DNA of 64,000 nucleotides from Flavobacterium sufflavum (GTDB taxonomy: Bacteria; Bacteroidota; Bacteroidia; Flavobacteriales; Flavobacteriaceae), in NCBI RefSeq assembly GCF_004016525.1, contig NZ_SACJ01000001.1, forward strand, positions 62,001-126,000, read 5' to 3'. Positions 10,601-19,071 of the stretch are shown piece by piece. The translations under genes and the position numbers were made by a program. Positions within the stretch are counted from its first letter, which is position 1. The number at the start of each line of letters is the position of its first letter. The notes below the pieces were generated by a model. That model was not told the DNA's origin. It saw only the letters and a list, made by a program, of their open reading frames with translations, and did no database searches.

Positions 10601-10742
10601 AATAGGATTATCAAGATTAAGAATTTATGCTCAGGCTGCCAATCCGGGAATGATTTTCTCAAAAGTAAAATGGACAGACCTTGACACCAGAACTACCTAT
10701 TCTAACAGAGGATTTACATTAGGACTAAATGTTCAATTCTAA
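7656..10742 (+). CDS. susC: SusC/RagA-family TonB-dependent outer-membrane transporter
   Basis: A 1028-residue outer-membrane protein. A signal peptide ends near ALAQT. A carboxypeptidase-like regulatory domain follows (GTIKDNTGMPIPGANVLIKN), then the TonB-box region EEVVVVGYGT, the plug domain (SPLYVVDGIPL, DVLKDASATAIYGSRGANGV) and a long beta-barrel ending in LGLNVQF. It is the active importer of the locus, taking up oligosaccharides released at the surface in partnership with the SusD protein encoded 19 bases downstream. Length and architecture are normal for the family. The presumed ligand is an RG-I/pectin oligosaccharide, judged from neighbouring enzymes. Confidence 0.95.
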   Translation: MKHSFVKYLVYLGFILTNMIALAQTKTITGTIKDNTGMPIPGANVLIKNTTNGVQTDFDGKFAIKAKPEDILVASFIGMKTMEIKVGNQTSINFKLEEEGAKLEEVVVVGYGTRKKKDLTGSIVSVGAEQIASRPVQNAVQAMQGKAAGVDIGSNERPGTVGSINIRGSRSISASNSPLYVVDGIPLNSGGIDFINPNDIEAIDVLKDASATAIYGSRGANGVIIVSTKKGKNGKYTLNYDTAVSTDKIHEFAPLMNAGEYIELRRWAKYYSNTGGFPPGNKPTIANDKEIFLATLDPSAWANIEKGWSKDSTGKDVWDGSKVSTTNWTKFVTQTGVTKQHTLSVSGGTEKMKAYGSFGYLDNTGTLKGQSYKRYNGIANVDITPTKWFQMGININASYGLNEYGMSNVGRSAVASSDGIYLTARQNLPYAVPLDASGNRIQNPGGDSTIRNVYEEYKYSQDQRLTLKIFGSLYGQFDFGGISKTLDGLKYRVNFGPDLTSYRNGVYLDGLSSARSGTSFASLAKNQTISYTLDNLLLYNKTLGRHDFGATLLQSQTQYSNEESTMSAQNILNAQNKWNALTTANVTLAGYASNITEKGLYSYMGRVTYGFDDKYLVTASGRYDAASQLAPGHKWSFFPSASLAWRIDKESFLQNITWLNALKLRAGYGATANASVDPYQTQPPLAQILYSTSSGVTNSSQMGNVELTWERTSQYNYGIDFGVFNNRISGTLEYYTSKTTDLLFDRSIPSVTGFSTTLQNIGETKGNGVELTLNTVNIKTKDFTWESNLSASYQKSTIVKLANGKFDDINNSLFIGQTRGVIYGFENNGVWRPEDAVEMAKFNTAANNPNLFTFGNARPVDQNGDYKIDANNDRVILGSTEPKYIAGLTNTFKYKNLELSFFVIGRFAYLYNAGGENLSGKTSQRKLDYYTDDNTDAEYQKPFYSAGTGDTYNPIFGYKNGSFLKIRNISLGYIFDKDFVEKIGLSRLRIYAQAANPGMIFSKVKWTDLDTRTTYSNRGFTLGLNVQF

Positions 10743-10761
10743 GAATTTAAACAAATAAATC

Positions 10762-12708
10762 ATGAAAAATTATAAAAAACTATATATCAACTTGATGCTG
10801 ATAGCTGCATTGGGACTTGGCACATCTTGTAACAAAGATTTTTTAGACGAGGAATTAACCACTGCATACAGTAAAGACTACTTCAATACAGAAGCTGGTA
10901 TTCAGGCTCTATCTGTTGGAACTTACTACCAAACCTTCGCTTTAGACATGAATCGTGAAGTTCCGCTTACTGCTAATCAATCCGGTACCGATGAATTTCA
11001 CGTAGGAGGTGACCCTTCTAATGGATTATGGAACTCTTATGGCTCAGGATTCGGTTCATTTGTAACTGTTTCCAACTCTAATACAGTTGCAGCCAATACC
11101 AATTGGGACAATTTATACATTGCTATTGGAAATGCAAATCAATTAATTGAATCAGCAACCAACATTGTATCAACCAATGATGCTATCAAAAAAACAGCAT
11201 TAGGAGAAGGGTACTTCATGAGAGCTTACAATTACTTGAAATTAGAAAGACAATATGGAGGCGTACCTTTAAAATTAACAGTTAGCAACACCGTAGAACA
11301 AGAATTCACCAGAGCAACTGCACAAGAAGTACTAGCACAAGTTATAGATGATTTTCAAAAAGCTTACGATTTATTAAGTAATACCGGGGCACCTATTAAA
11401 ATCACTAAAGACGCAGCAGCTCATTATTTGGCAAAAGCTCTTTTAACACGTGCAAGTGAAATTAATGATACATGGTACACTGATAACACAAAAAAAACAA
11501 CAGACTTACAGCGTGTTGTTACTTTATGTGATGACGTAATCACCCGTCATGCTTTAGCGCCAAACTATGTAAATTTATGGGATTTCAAAGCGGCTGACGG
11601 AGCTAATGAAAAATTAGCTGAATTAATCTTATCTGCTGATTTTAATTCCAACCAATTAACAACTGGCGGTAATCAACAACATTTGTATTTCCTTTCAACC
11701 TATGATCAATTACCACAAATGATTCGTAATACATCAGGAGGAAGACCATTTAGCCGTTTAGCTCCAACTTATTATACTTATGACATTTATGACAAAGTAA
11801 ACGATTCCCGTTTTTGGAAAAGCTTCCAAACTAAAAGTATGGTTAACAATAAATCAGGCTCTTATTATGTAAATGGCGACTTAGGTATCATGTACGTCAT
11901 GAATAGCCCAACCGATACTCGTTTTGCTAAAACCAAAAATGTTGACTATGCATATCCTGGAAAAGCTAAAACAATTCCGAGTGTATATGTAGAATATGCA
12001 GCTGACAACTTTGGACTAATGAAAGATGTAAGATTCCCATCCCTAAGCAAATATATGGATGGTTCCAGACTTGATTTCAATGCTACAAAAGGTAGCCGCG
12101 ATATCATATTAGCCCGTTCAGCTGAAACCTATCTAATGGCTGCCGAAGCAAAAATCCGTTTAGCCAAATTAGGAACCGGTTCTTATAGTGATGCCTTAAG
12201 CTACATTAATACCGTTCGTAACCGTGCAACTTATAAATCAGGAGAAGATCGTTCTGTTTACACAGATGGATCAGCAGCATGGTCAACTGCAGTTCAAGGA
12301 GGAAGAGCTGTTTCATTCATGCCGGAAAATTCATACTACGAATCCAATAACATCGCTACTACTACTACTGCAACCAGCTTAAATATCAGCAGTATCAACA
12401 CACTACCAGCAGCTGATCAAGCCGTTATAACTAAATTAGGCTACACTACTGATTACGACCGTATGCTTTGTTTAATCTTAAACGAACGCACCAGAGAGCT
12501 TTGCGGAGAATTCCACCGTTGGGAAGACTTGAGTAGAACCAAAACACTAGTTGCCAGAGCTATAGCATACAACCCTGAAGCAGCTCCTAACATCAAAGAT
12601 TACCATACTTTAAGACCTATTCCACAAACTTTCTTAGATGGAATCACTAAAAATGGAATACCTTTGACATCCGCTGAAAAACAAGCGATGCAAAATCCTA
12701 ATTACTAA
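10762..12708 (+). CDS. susD: SusD/RagB-family surface glycan-binding lipoprotein
   Basis: A 648-residue lipoprotein with the signal sequence MKNYKKLYINLMLIAALGLG and lipidation Cys23 in GTSCNKDF. An N-terminal SusD-like TPR region (EGYFMRAYNYLKLERQYGGV) and a C-terminal SusD/RagB domain (ILARSAETYLMAAEAKIRL, LILNERTRELCGEFHRWEDL) are clear. It forms the lid and primary glycan-binding partner of the SusC channel at the cell surface. It ends with the typical LRPIPQTFLDG...QNPNY tail. It directly follows susC with a 19-base gap and precedes a strong terminator, so susCD is a two-gene unit. The protein is longer than many SusD homologues but complete. Confidence 0.95.
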   Translation: MKNYKKLYINLMLIAALGLGTSCNKDFLDEELTTAYSKDYFNTEAGIQALSVGTYYQTFALDMNREVPLTANQSGTDEFHVGGDPSNGLWNSYGSGFGSFVTVSNSNTVAANTNWDNLYIAIGNANQLIESATNIVSTNDAIKKTALGEGYFMRAYNYLKLERQYGGVPLKLTVSNTVEQEFTRATAQEVLAQVIDDFQKAYDLLSNTGAPIKITKDAAAHYLAKALLTRASEINDTWYTDNTKKTTDLQRVVTLCDDVITRHALAPNYVNLWDFKAADGANEKLAELILSADFNSNQLTTGGNQQHLYFLSTYDQLPQMIRNTSGGRPFSRLAPTYYTYDIYDKVNDSRFWKSFQTKSMVNNKSGSYYVNGDLGIMYVMNSPTDTRFAKTKNVDYAYPGKAKTIPSVYVEYAADNFGLMKDVRFPSLSKYMDGSRLDFNATKGSRDIILARSAETYLMAAEAKIRLAKLGTGSYSDALSYINTVRNRATYKSGEDRSVYTDGSAAWSTAVQGGRAVSFMPENSYYESNNIATTTTATSLNISSINTLPAADQAVITKLGYTTDYDRMLCLILNERTRELCGEFHRWEDLSRTKTLVARAIAYNPEAAPNIKDYHTLRPIPQTFLDGITKNGIPLTSAEKQAMQNPNY

Positions 12709-12733
12709 CAGATAAAAAAGAAACTATTATATC

Positions 12734-12770
12734 AAAAAAGTGGAGACCTAAAAGATCTCCACTTTTTTTT
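12734..12770 (+). terminator. Terminator of the susCD unit
   Basis: The stem AAAAAGTGGAGA/TCTCCACTTTTT with a short loop is followed by a T-run. It lies 25 bases after the susD stop. Confidence 0.85.
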
Positions 12771-12823
12771 ACCATATTGCACATATAACAATTAGCAACT
12801 TTTTAAAAATATTACAAAACAAA

Positions 12824-12856
12824 AAAACGTGTAAGTCTTTTAACTTACACGTTTTT
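12824..12856. terminator. Bidirectional terminator between susD and the GntR gene
   Basis: The stem AAAAACGTGTAAG/CTTACACGTTTTT has flanking A and T runs on both sides, so it could stop transcription from either direction. It lies just past the 3' end of the minus-strand GntR gene. Confidence 0.75.
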
Positions 12857-12887
12857 TGTTATAGTTTAATAGAAAACAATTACAAAT

Positions 12888-13964
12888 CTAAATAGAATTT
12901 CTATCAATAAAATTAAATGGATTTTTAATCTTACCTGATTCTTTATTTAAAATCATACTGGCAGCAGTAGCCCCCATCATTTTAAAATCAGTAGAAATTA
13001 CCGTAATCCCTAATAACTCTTTCAACGGAGTATCATTGTATGAAATCACACCAATCTCTCTACCTAATTCAAAATCCTTATCTCTAATTTGTTTAACAAG
13101 ATTTACCAAGTCAGATTCTTCTATTGTAATAAACAAATCTCCTTTTTTCAAGACAATATCATCATAAACTTCTCTTAATACCTCATATTCTAGTCCCGAA
13201 TCTAAGCAAAAACGTTTAAAACCATTTAAAATTCTTCTTGGATAAGGATAAACAGAACTTTCAGGGTAAATTAAAATCAGTTTGTTGTATCTTGAAATTT
13301 TTTCTATTCCTTGTTTTAATGCTCCATAAATGTCATTCTCGTAATCCTGACAAACTTCAATTATAGAGTCCTCTATTCCCTTATTATTATCTAAAATAAC
13401 TAATTTCTCTTTTGGGATTTTATTAATTGCCTCCAAGACTCCTTCACCAGAACTAAAATGAGTTAAATCATCGGTTTTAAAATGAGGCATAATTACATAA
13501 TAATCATAAGCCCCAAGGTATTTATCAATTAAATTCAGGAATAAAGTTTGGTCGCAATGATAAATATGCAAATCCGTTTGAGAATTCCCTCCAATACTAT
13601 TAATAAAGCTGTTATAAATTCTCATCTTATAAGAACTTAACTTATTAATCAGGAAAAGAACATTAACTTTTGCAATTAATTTGGTACGGGTAACATAATA
13701 GCCTTTTCCTCTGATAGGAGTAATAATTTTTCTTTTCTTTAAAATATTATAGGCTTTTTCTACTGTATCTCTGGAAAGATAAAATTCCTCGCTTAGCATA
13801 TTAATAGAAGGCAACTTCTGATCCATCTGCAATTTGCCTGTAGAAATATTATGAATTATCGAATCTACAATTTGTTTGTATTTTGGGATTCTCGAATTTT
13901 CACTTAAGCTTATTGTAAAGGAAACCCCTTCATCAATCATCTCTTTTGTCAAAAACTTTTCCAT
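12888..13964 (-). CDS. GntR-family regulator with LacI-like ligand-sensing domain
   Basis: A 358-residue cytoplasmic protein. Residues ~28-95 are a GntR winged helix-turn-helix (IPKYKQIVDSIIHNISTGKL, FYLSRDTVEKAYNILKKRK, GKGYYV). The rest resembles a periplasmic-binding-protein/LacI sensor domain (NVLFLINKLSSYKMRIYNSF, ending near GVISYNDTPLKELLG and VISTDF). This GntR plus LacI-sensor arrangement is that of AraR-type sugar regulators. Its place beside susCD suggests control of part of this locus by a released sugar such as rhamnose or arabinose; the effector is unknown. Two perfect palindromes in its upstream region suggest autoregulation. No hybrid two-component or ECF sigma/anti-sigma pair was seen in the locus. 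Confidence 0.85.
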   Translation of the reverse strand: MEKFLTKEMIDEGVSFTISLSENSRIPKYKQIVDSIIHNISTGKLQMDQKLPSINMLSEEFYLSRDTVEKAYNILKKRKIITPIRGKGYYVTRTKLIAKVNVLFLINKLSSYKMRIYNSFINSIGGNSQTDLHIYHCDQTLFLNLIDKYLGAYDYYVIMPHFKTDDLTHFSSGEGVLEAINKIPKEKLVILDNNKGIEDSIIEVCQDYENDIYGALKQGIEKISRYNKLILIYPESSVYPYPRRILNGFKRFCLDSGLEYEVLREVYDDIVLKKGDLFITIEESDLVNLVKQIRDKDFELGREIGVISYNDTPLKELLGITVISTDFKMMGATAASMILNKESGKIKNPFNFIDRNSI

Positions 13965-14017
13965 TTTCCTTCTAAATTATATTTCTATTTCTCACAATAC
14001 ATAAAATCCCTTGCATT

Positions 14018-14079
14018 TTTCTTTGATCAAAGAAAGCAATAATTCCAAATAAAAAATCTGTAATCGATTACCAAATATA
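14018..14079 (-). promoter_or_regulatory. Candidate promoter and two palindromic operators of the GntR gene
   Basis: On the minus strand, TATATTTG (14079-14072) matches the Bacteroidota -7 box TAnnTTTG. Directly next to it is the 12-base palindrome GTAATCGATTAC (14060-14071). Further into the leader lies the 18-base perfect palindrome TTTCTTTGATCAAAGAAA (14018-14035). No good -33 box was seen. The palindromes are placed to block initiation or early elongation, which fits autoregulation. Confidence 0.5.
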
Positions 14080-14249
14080 AAAATAATTTTATAATAAAAT
14101 CTAAAAATACTTAAAATAAAACTAAAACGACACAATATCAAAGAAAAAAATATAATTAATATAAAAAATCAAATGTTTTAATAAAAACTCTATACTTGAG
14201 CTTTTACATTTTTATTCTTTATCCTACAACAACTTATTCAAAACAAAAA

Positions 14250-14283
14250 AGTCCAATTAAAACCTATAGATTTTAATTGGACT
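14250..14283 (-). terminator. Terminator after the esterase-GH43 gene
   Basis: The perfect stem AGTCCAATTAAAA/TTTTAATTGGACT has an 8-base loop. Read on the minus strand it is followed by TTTTTTGTTTTG. It lies 30 bases past the gene's stop. Confidence 0.85.
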
Positions 14284-14313
14284 AAAAGAAAAACAGAGTT
14301 TATTTCTACTTCA

Positions 14314-16122
14314 TTATTCTTTCATTAGCTGTAAAAGAGTTGATTTTGAAACTTCCAAAACAGTTCCATGTCGTGTCCCCTGAGGAAAACTAACTTTATC
14401 CGAAACATCTTCCCATCCATTAGCCGTTTGTTTTATAGCACCATATTTATGATCTCTGTACTTATCAAAATAAACCAGCCATTGCCCATCAATTTTAATA
14501 GCCGTAGGCCCTTCAGCCCAATAATCACCAGTAATAGGCTCACTTGCTTTAGTGTAAGATCCTGTCAACTTATCGCTATAAGCCACTTTTAGATTCTTTT
14601 GCACAGAAACTTTAGTTTCATCCTTTAGAAACATAATATAACCTTTATCCTCTTTTAAAATTGTGGCATCAATTACATTAAAACCTGGCTCGTACAAAAG
14701 TTTAGTGCGGGTAAATTTTTTAAAATCCTTAGTAGTGGTGTAATAAATTCTGTGATTGTATCCTTTTTCCTCAGTAGATTGGGTTTCCGTAAACTTACCT
14801 TCAATGGTACTTGCCCAATAAATCATATACATCTTTTTCTTAGTATCATAAGTAATTTCGGGAGCCCAGGTGTTTCGCGTACCACTTTCGTATTCCATTA
14901 CAGGCAAAAATTCTTGTTTTGACCAATGAATCAAATCTTTCGAAGAAGCATAGCCAATTCCTTTATCAGTCCAACTCACTGTCCAAACCATGTGGTACAA
15001 TCCATCTCCTCCCTTAATAACACAAGGATCTCGCATTAACTTATCTTTTCCAACTTCAGGCGTTAAAAAAGAAGCATCTTTTTTTAAAGATTGCCATTTA
15101 TACCCATCTTCACTATAAGCTAAATGCAAACCATCTTCACCATTTCCTTTGAAATAAGAAAAAATATAAACCGATGATTTATCAGCAATTATTTTATTTG
15201 CAGCCAGCCAATGCTCACAAGCCTTAGGCCAATCGGTGTGTGTTCCTTTTGTTCCAAGTCCAAAACCATGGCCTCCGTTTTGATACAGATGCATTTCAGC
15301 AGGAACTTTATTTTTCTTTAAAGCCAGATAATAATTGATACTATTTTCAACAGGAACGGCACCATCATCAGTAGCATGAACTAAAAATGTTGGCGGCGTT
15401 TTTTCATCAACTAATTTTTCATTCGAATATTTGGCAATCAAATCATCTGAAGCCATTTTTCCTAAAAGACTTTCCTTAGAACCATTATGAGTAATACCTT
15501 TCTCCATAGAAATAACAGGATAAATCAACATCGAAAAATCAGGACGCGCACTAAGATCCCCTTTAGCATCATAAACCTTATCCAAATAATGCGTTGAAGC
15601 TGTAGAAGCCAAATGTCCTCCTGCCGAAAATCCCATAATCCCTATTTTGTTAGCATCAAGATTCCATATATCGGCATTTCTTCGCAATGTTCGAATAGCT
15701 TCCTGTGCATCTTGCAATGGCCCAACAGTTTTATCAGTCATAATATCATCCGATGGCAAACGGTATTTCAATACAAAAGCTGAAACCCCAATGGAATTAA
15801 ACCATTTTGCCACATTAATCCCTTCTTTATCAATAGACAAAAGAGCATAACCTCCTCCCGGACAAATGATAACCGCAGCATTTTTAGATGATTTATTTTC
15901 GACCAAAAAAGGAATCAAAGTCGGTTCAGAAACCTTTCTAACTCCCGTTCGATTGCCTTGAGCATCTAATCGAAGTTCTTCTTTATATGTTTCGTTTTTA
16001 ATAACTCCCGGGATTTTATCCCACAATGGAAATGCTGCGCTTTCTTGAGAAAAGCAGTTTATGGACAATCCTAAAAAAAGGACTAATCCAAAAAATAGTG
16101 TTTTGTTCATTCTATTCATCAT
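14314..16122 (-). CDS. Fusion of alpha/beta-hydrolase esterase and GH43-like domain
   Basis: A 602-residue exported protein (signal peptide ending near NCFSQ) with two enzymes. Residues ~30-310 are an alpha/beta-hydrolase with oxyanion segment VIICPGGGYALLS, nucleophile elbow GIMGFSAGGHLA, acid in HATDDGAVPV and His in NGGHGFGLG, similar to sugar acetylesterases. Residues ~315-600 are a five-bladed propeller of GH43 type (LHLAYSEDGYKWQSL, MRDPCVIKGGDGLYHMVWTV, TWAPEITYDTKKKMYMIYWA, EGPTAIKIDGQWLVYFD). It would couple ester removal to cleavage of an arabinose or galactose side chain. It lies 46 bases after the PL9 gene, probably in one operon. The exact GH43 subfamily cannot be given. Confidence 0.85.
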   Translation of the reverse strand: MMNRMNKTLFFGLVLFLGLSINCFSQESAAFPLWDKIPGVIKNETYKEELRLDAQGNRTGVRKVSEPTLIPFLVENKSSKNAAVIICPGGGYALLSIDKEGINVAKWFNSIGVSAFVLKYRLPSDDIMTDKTVGPLQDAQEAIRTLRRNADIWNLDANKIGIMGFSAGGHLASTASTHYLDKVYDAKGDLSARPDFSMLIYPVISMEKGITHNGSKESLLGKMASDDLIAKYSNEKLVDEKTPPTFLVHATDDGAVPVENSINYYLALKKNKVPAEMHLYQNGGHGFGLGTKGTHTDWPKACEHWLAANKIIADKSSVYIFSYFKGNGEDGLHLAYSEDGYKWQSLKKDASFLTPEVGKDKLMRDPCVIKGGDGLYHMVWTVSWTDKGIGYASSKDLIHWSKQEFLPVMEYESGTRNTWAPEITYDTKKKMYMIYWASTIEGKFTETQSTEEKGYNHRIYYTTTKDFKKFTRTKLLYEPGFNVIDATILKEDKGYIMFLKDETKVSVQKNLKVAYSDKLTGSYTKASEPITGDYWAEGPTAIKIDGQWLVYFDKYRDHKYGAIKQTANGWEDVSDKVSFPQGTRHGTVLEVSKSTLLQLMKE

Positions 16123-16168
16123 TTTTTTTTATAAAATTCTATTTCTACAATTCGCAACTAATGCGTTA

Positions 16169-17500
16169 TTATTTTTCAAAACAACCTAAATCAGGAGCAG
16201 AACCTTTGAATGCAAATCCTAAATTGACTCCTGCATTTATAAACTTGCTTGATGGAGCCAACTTTAAAAAATTATTATCAGGTAAACTTCCGTCAGCCTG
16301 TCTTGAAGCCATCAACAAAGATTCGTCAAGACTTAAAAAATCAGACGCTGAAACTGAAATACTAGCTAAATCAAAATAATTATTCTTCAACACACAACGA
16401 GATTTATCTATATCGGTCAATTCTGCTGTGATAGCTCCAAAACCCAAATTATTAGCCATTTCATGATTCCAACCTGGTCCATCAGTACCAAAATCAGTTG
16501 GATTTAAAGCCACGCAATTTAACATATTATAATTTCTTTTGTTTTTATAAGCCGTGTTATTATACCAATAATTCCCTTCTAAATGGTGATTCGCATAAAA
16601 TCCGCTTTGTTTGTTTCTAACGGCCAGACAAAAACGAATGGTATTCTTAGGTATCGGCGCATATCTTTCCATAAGTTCATTATACGGATTTTTTCCAGCT
16701 CCATATCCGCCAGCTTTGAATCCGTTTCCATCACCTCTACCTATAAAGTCCGGAGAATATCCATTGTAAAAAGCCCAACAATTTTCTATTAAAACAGGCT
16801 CGGCATTATTAATTAAATCGAAACCATCATCACTATTAAACCAGGCACGACAACCTCTAAAAACATTATTTACACTTCCTTTTTGCAAATGACATCCAAA
16901 CCCATCTGTATTCCCTCCTTTTCCACCTTCAGAAACCGAATCCCAACTATTATAAGCATCACAATTTAATATCAGATTATTGGAACCACTAATCATATAA
17001 ACACCGATAGCCATATTATCGTGCATTTTTAATTGTTCCAATGTATTATTACTGCCACGAACTTCAAAACACTCCGATTGGGTATGTGTTTTTATGGTAA
17101 CCTGAACGCCTGTTATTTCAATTCCTTTTATATAAATATTATTGGCATTCACAAAAAAAGCAACCACGCGACAGCCTGCGGGTTTTACATTTTTATAATC
17201 AAAAACAGGCGTTTCATTTTTATAAGCCAAATAAGAAATACCACTCTTATCTAAATTAGTAACATAAGCCCAAATGCCTTTCTTCAATGCAATTTGTTCT
17301 TCACGCATGCTATAAAGCCCGCCTCTTATATAAACCACATCACCAGAACTGGCTAATTCCTGTGCTCTTTTTATGGTCTCAACAGGTTTAGTTATCGTTC
17401 CATCATTAGTATCATTGCCTTGAGGAGCAACATAAAATTCTTTAGCCGACAAAAGAAAGCTATTCAAAAAAACAAGGACGAGTAAAATTCTATATTTCAT
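16169..17500 (-). CDS. PL9-family pectate/rhamnogalacturonan lyase
   Basis: A 443-residue exported right-handed parallel beta-helix protein; the signal peptide ends near LLSAKEF. The start FYVAPQGNDTNDGTITKPVE is the usual first coil. PL9 signature segments are present: NTDGFGCHLQKGS, WFNSDDGFDLINN (calcium-binding Asp residues) and GRGDGNGFKAGGYG, whose Lys corresponds to the family's catalytic base. Characterised PL9 enzymes cleave polygalacturonate or the rhamnogalacturonan-I backbone by beta-elimination; the surrounding genes favour RG-I. It precedes the esterase-GH43 gene in the same direction. A terminator from the GH105 gene lies just upstream, so a separate promoter is expected in 17501-17560, but none was recognised. 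Confidence 0.88.
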   Translation of the reverse strand: MKYRILLVLVFLNSFLLSAKEFYVAPQGNDTNDGTITKPVETIKRAQELASSGDVVYIRGGLYSMREEQIALKKGIWAYVTNLDKSGISYLAYKNETPVFDYKNVKPAGCRVVAFFVNANNIYIKGIEITGVQVTIKTHTQSECFEVRGSNNTLEQLKMHDNMAIGVYMISGSNNLILNCDAYNSWDSVSEGGKGGNTDGFGCHLQKGSVNNVFRGCRAWFNSDDGFDLINNAEPVLIENCWAFYNGYSPDFIGRGDGNGFKAGGYGAGKNPYNELMERYAPIPKNTIRFCLAVRNKQSGFYANHHLEGNYWYNNTAYKNKRNYNMLNCVALNPTDFGTDGPGWNHEMANNLGFGAITAELTDIDKSRCVLKNNYFDLASISVSASDFLSLDESLLMASRQADGSLPDNNFLKLAPSSKFINAGVNLGFAFKGSAPDLGCFEK

Positions 17501-17561
17501 ACACCAACGAATTAATTAAATGATAATTATTTTTAAATTTTTCAGAAATTAATATTCATTA

Positions 17562-17589
17562 AAAAGGGAAGCCACTAAACTTCCCTTTT
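17562..17589 (-). terminator. Terminator after the GH105 gene
   Basis: The stem AAAAGGGAAG/CTTCCCTTTT has an 8-base loop, with T-rich sequence on both sides. On the minus strand it lies 55 bases past the GH105 stop and separates it from the PL9 gene. Confidence 0.75.
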
Positions 17590-17644
17590 AATTTTTTAAC
17601 TAATTGTATTTTTAAATTTCTATAAAAAGCAAAACCAATTGGTA

Positions 17645-18769
17645 TTACTTCAATTTATAGATTTCTGATCCGGCTAACAAGAAACAACCCAATCCATAAT
17701 CTTCAAAATCAGGGATTTTATCATAATTTAATGGTTGACCATCTTTTGGTTCTTTTCCTGTAGATTGCAAAAATCCTAAAAATCCGTCTTTATGCAAACT
17801 CTCTGTTGTCAATGCTTTCCAGGCTTTTTCAACAACCGGTAAATAAGTTTTCTTATCTAAGATTCCGCTATTGATTCCGTAGGTGATTCCATAAACAAAT
17901 AAAGCTGTTCCGGAAGCTTCTTTTTCTCCAAAATTTGTTGGGTCATGCAAACTTACATTCCAGAATCCATCGGCTCTTTGAATAGGCACTAAGGCTTTTA
18001 CCATCGCTTTTAAATCTTTTACATACTGCTCTCTATGAGGAGCATTTTCAGGAATAATAGTCAATACTTTTGCCAAAGCAGCAATTACCCAACCGTTTCC
18101 ACGACTCCAGTAACAGTCTTCTCCATTTGGCTCTTTGTAAGGAGGATCAAAATCGGCATCACGCCACCATAATCCGTCTTTTGGATTAAACAATCCGTGG
18201 TCACCGTGATTATTTCTGGAGTACATGTACATATAATACATTTTCTCATAATAACGATTATCTTTTTCTAAAACACCCATTTTTGCAAATACAGGCATTC
18301 CCATTTGGATAGCGTCAATCCAAGACCAGTCATCATTTTGAGGCGTATTCAACAACATATTGACACATTGTCTTGTGTTTTTTAGCTTTTTAGCATCTGG
18401 CTCGATATTGTACAAATCAATATAAGTTTGTGCTGCACAATAATCATCGGCATTTCTGTTTGCATTCCCATTTCTAAATCCCCAACCATGAAATTCTGAC
18501 CAAGAGTAAGCATAATCATAATAAGCTTGTTTTGGATAGATTTCGTGCAAAGCCATTAATCCTTCATAATAAACCCCACGAGTCCAAATGTTACTTGGAC
18601 GCTCTTTATTGGTAACAATGGTTTTGCCTGTATCCGGCCATTTGTCCATAAAATATTTATTAGCCAATTCCATTTGAGCCAACACCTCTTTTTTATTAAA
18701 GGCTTGTTGCGCATTTACTACTGAATTCCCTAACAATAATGATGTAAAAATTAAAAGCAGTTTTTTCAT
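17645..18769 (-). CDS. GH105 unsaturated rhamnogalacturonyl hydrolase
   Basis: A 374-residue exported (alpha/alpha)6-barrel enzyme with a signal peptide ending near NAQQA. Family segments include NIWTRGVYYEGLMALHEIYP, DDWSWIDAIQMGMPVFAKMG with the probable catalytic Asp near residue 150, and CYWSRGNGWVIAALAKVL. GH105 enzymes remove the 4,5-unsaturated uronic acid left at the non-reducing end by pectate or RG lyases, so this gene acts directly after the PL9 product. Length is normal for YteR/YesR-like proteins. It is transcribed alone: terminator downstream, divergent GH28 gene upstream, and a CAGG-N6-CAGG site 93-106 bases before its start. Confidence 0.92.
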   Translation of the reverse strand: MKKLLLIFTSLLLGNSVVNAQQAFNKKEVLAQMELANKYFMDKWPDTGKTIVTNKERPSNIWTRGVYYEGLMALHEIYPKQAYYDYAYSWSEFHGWGFRNGNANRNADDYCAAQTYIDLYNIEPDAKKLKNTRQCVNMLLNTPQNDDWSWIDAIQMGMPVFAKMGVLEKDNRYYEKMYYMYMYSRNNHGDHGLFNPKDGLWWRDADFDPPYKEPNGEDCYWSRGNGWVIAALAKVLTIIPENAPHREQYVKDLKAMVKALVPIQRADGFWNVSLHDPTNFGEKEASGTALFVYGITYGINSGILDKKTYLPVVEKAWKALTTESLHKDGFLGFLQSTGKEPKDGQPLNYDKIPDFEDYGLGCFLLAGSEIYKLK

Positions 18770-19071
18770 TATATTCTCTTTATATTAACATTGATTGTTC
18801 ATTTACATTCGACATTAAAATGCAATCGGGTAAAAATAGTTTTGCTAAAGCTATTTTCTATCCTGTTGCATCCTGCTAATTTAAAATTAATAATTAGTTT
18901 TTAAAGCCAATACAACATTACTTAAAACTTTAATTGAATTTTAGCCTGTAAAACATAACCATAAACTCCCCATTGGGGCAATTGCCTGATAAAATAGTAC
19001 TTTTACAATTCCTAAACTAGCATGCTTTTTGTGGAACAAAAAACCTCGCAAAAAGAATCAAATTAAACAAA
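18770..19071. other. 302-base divergent gap between GH105 and GH28
   Basis: No gene was seen. It carries the CAGG-N6-CAGG site (18862-18875), two more isolated CCTG boxes at 18945-18948 and 18985-18988 (40 bases apart), and a small palindrome CCCCATTGGGG near 18969. No exact TAnnTTTG promoter was found for either gene. Confidence 0.5.
18862..18875 (-). promoter_or_regulatory. CAGG-N6-CAGG direct repeat upstream of GH105
   Basis: On the minus strand the sequence is CAGGATGCAACAGG, two CAGG boxes 10 bases apart, followed by AT as at the GH106 site. It reads in the direction of the GH105 gene. Confidence 0.5.

Larger units (their letters stand above)
13965..14313. other. 349-base gap upstream of the GntR gene
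   Basis: No gene was seen. It is very AT-rich and contains the palindromes and -7 element listed for 14018-14079 and the terminator of the esterase-GH43 gene at 14250-14283. Confidence 0.6.

Noticed and set aside
18945..18988. Two further CCTG boxes 40 bases apart upstream of GH28 as operator sites
   Set aside because: They are single boxes without a 10-base partner and point away from GH28; too weak to call.
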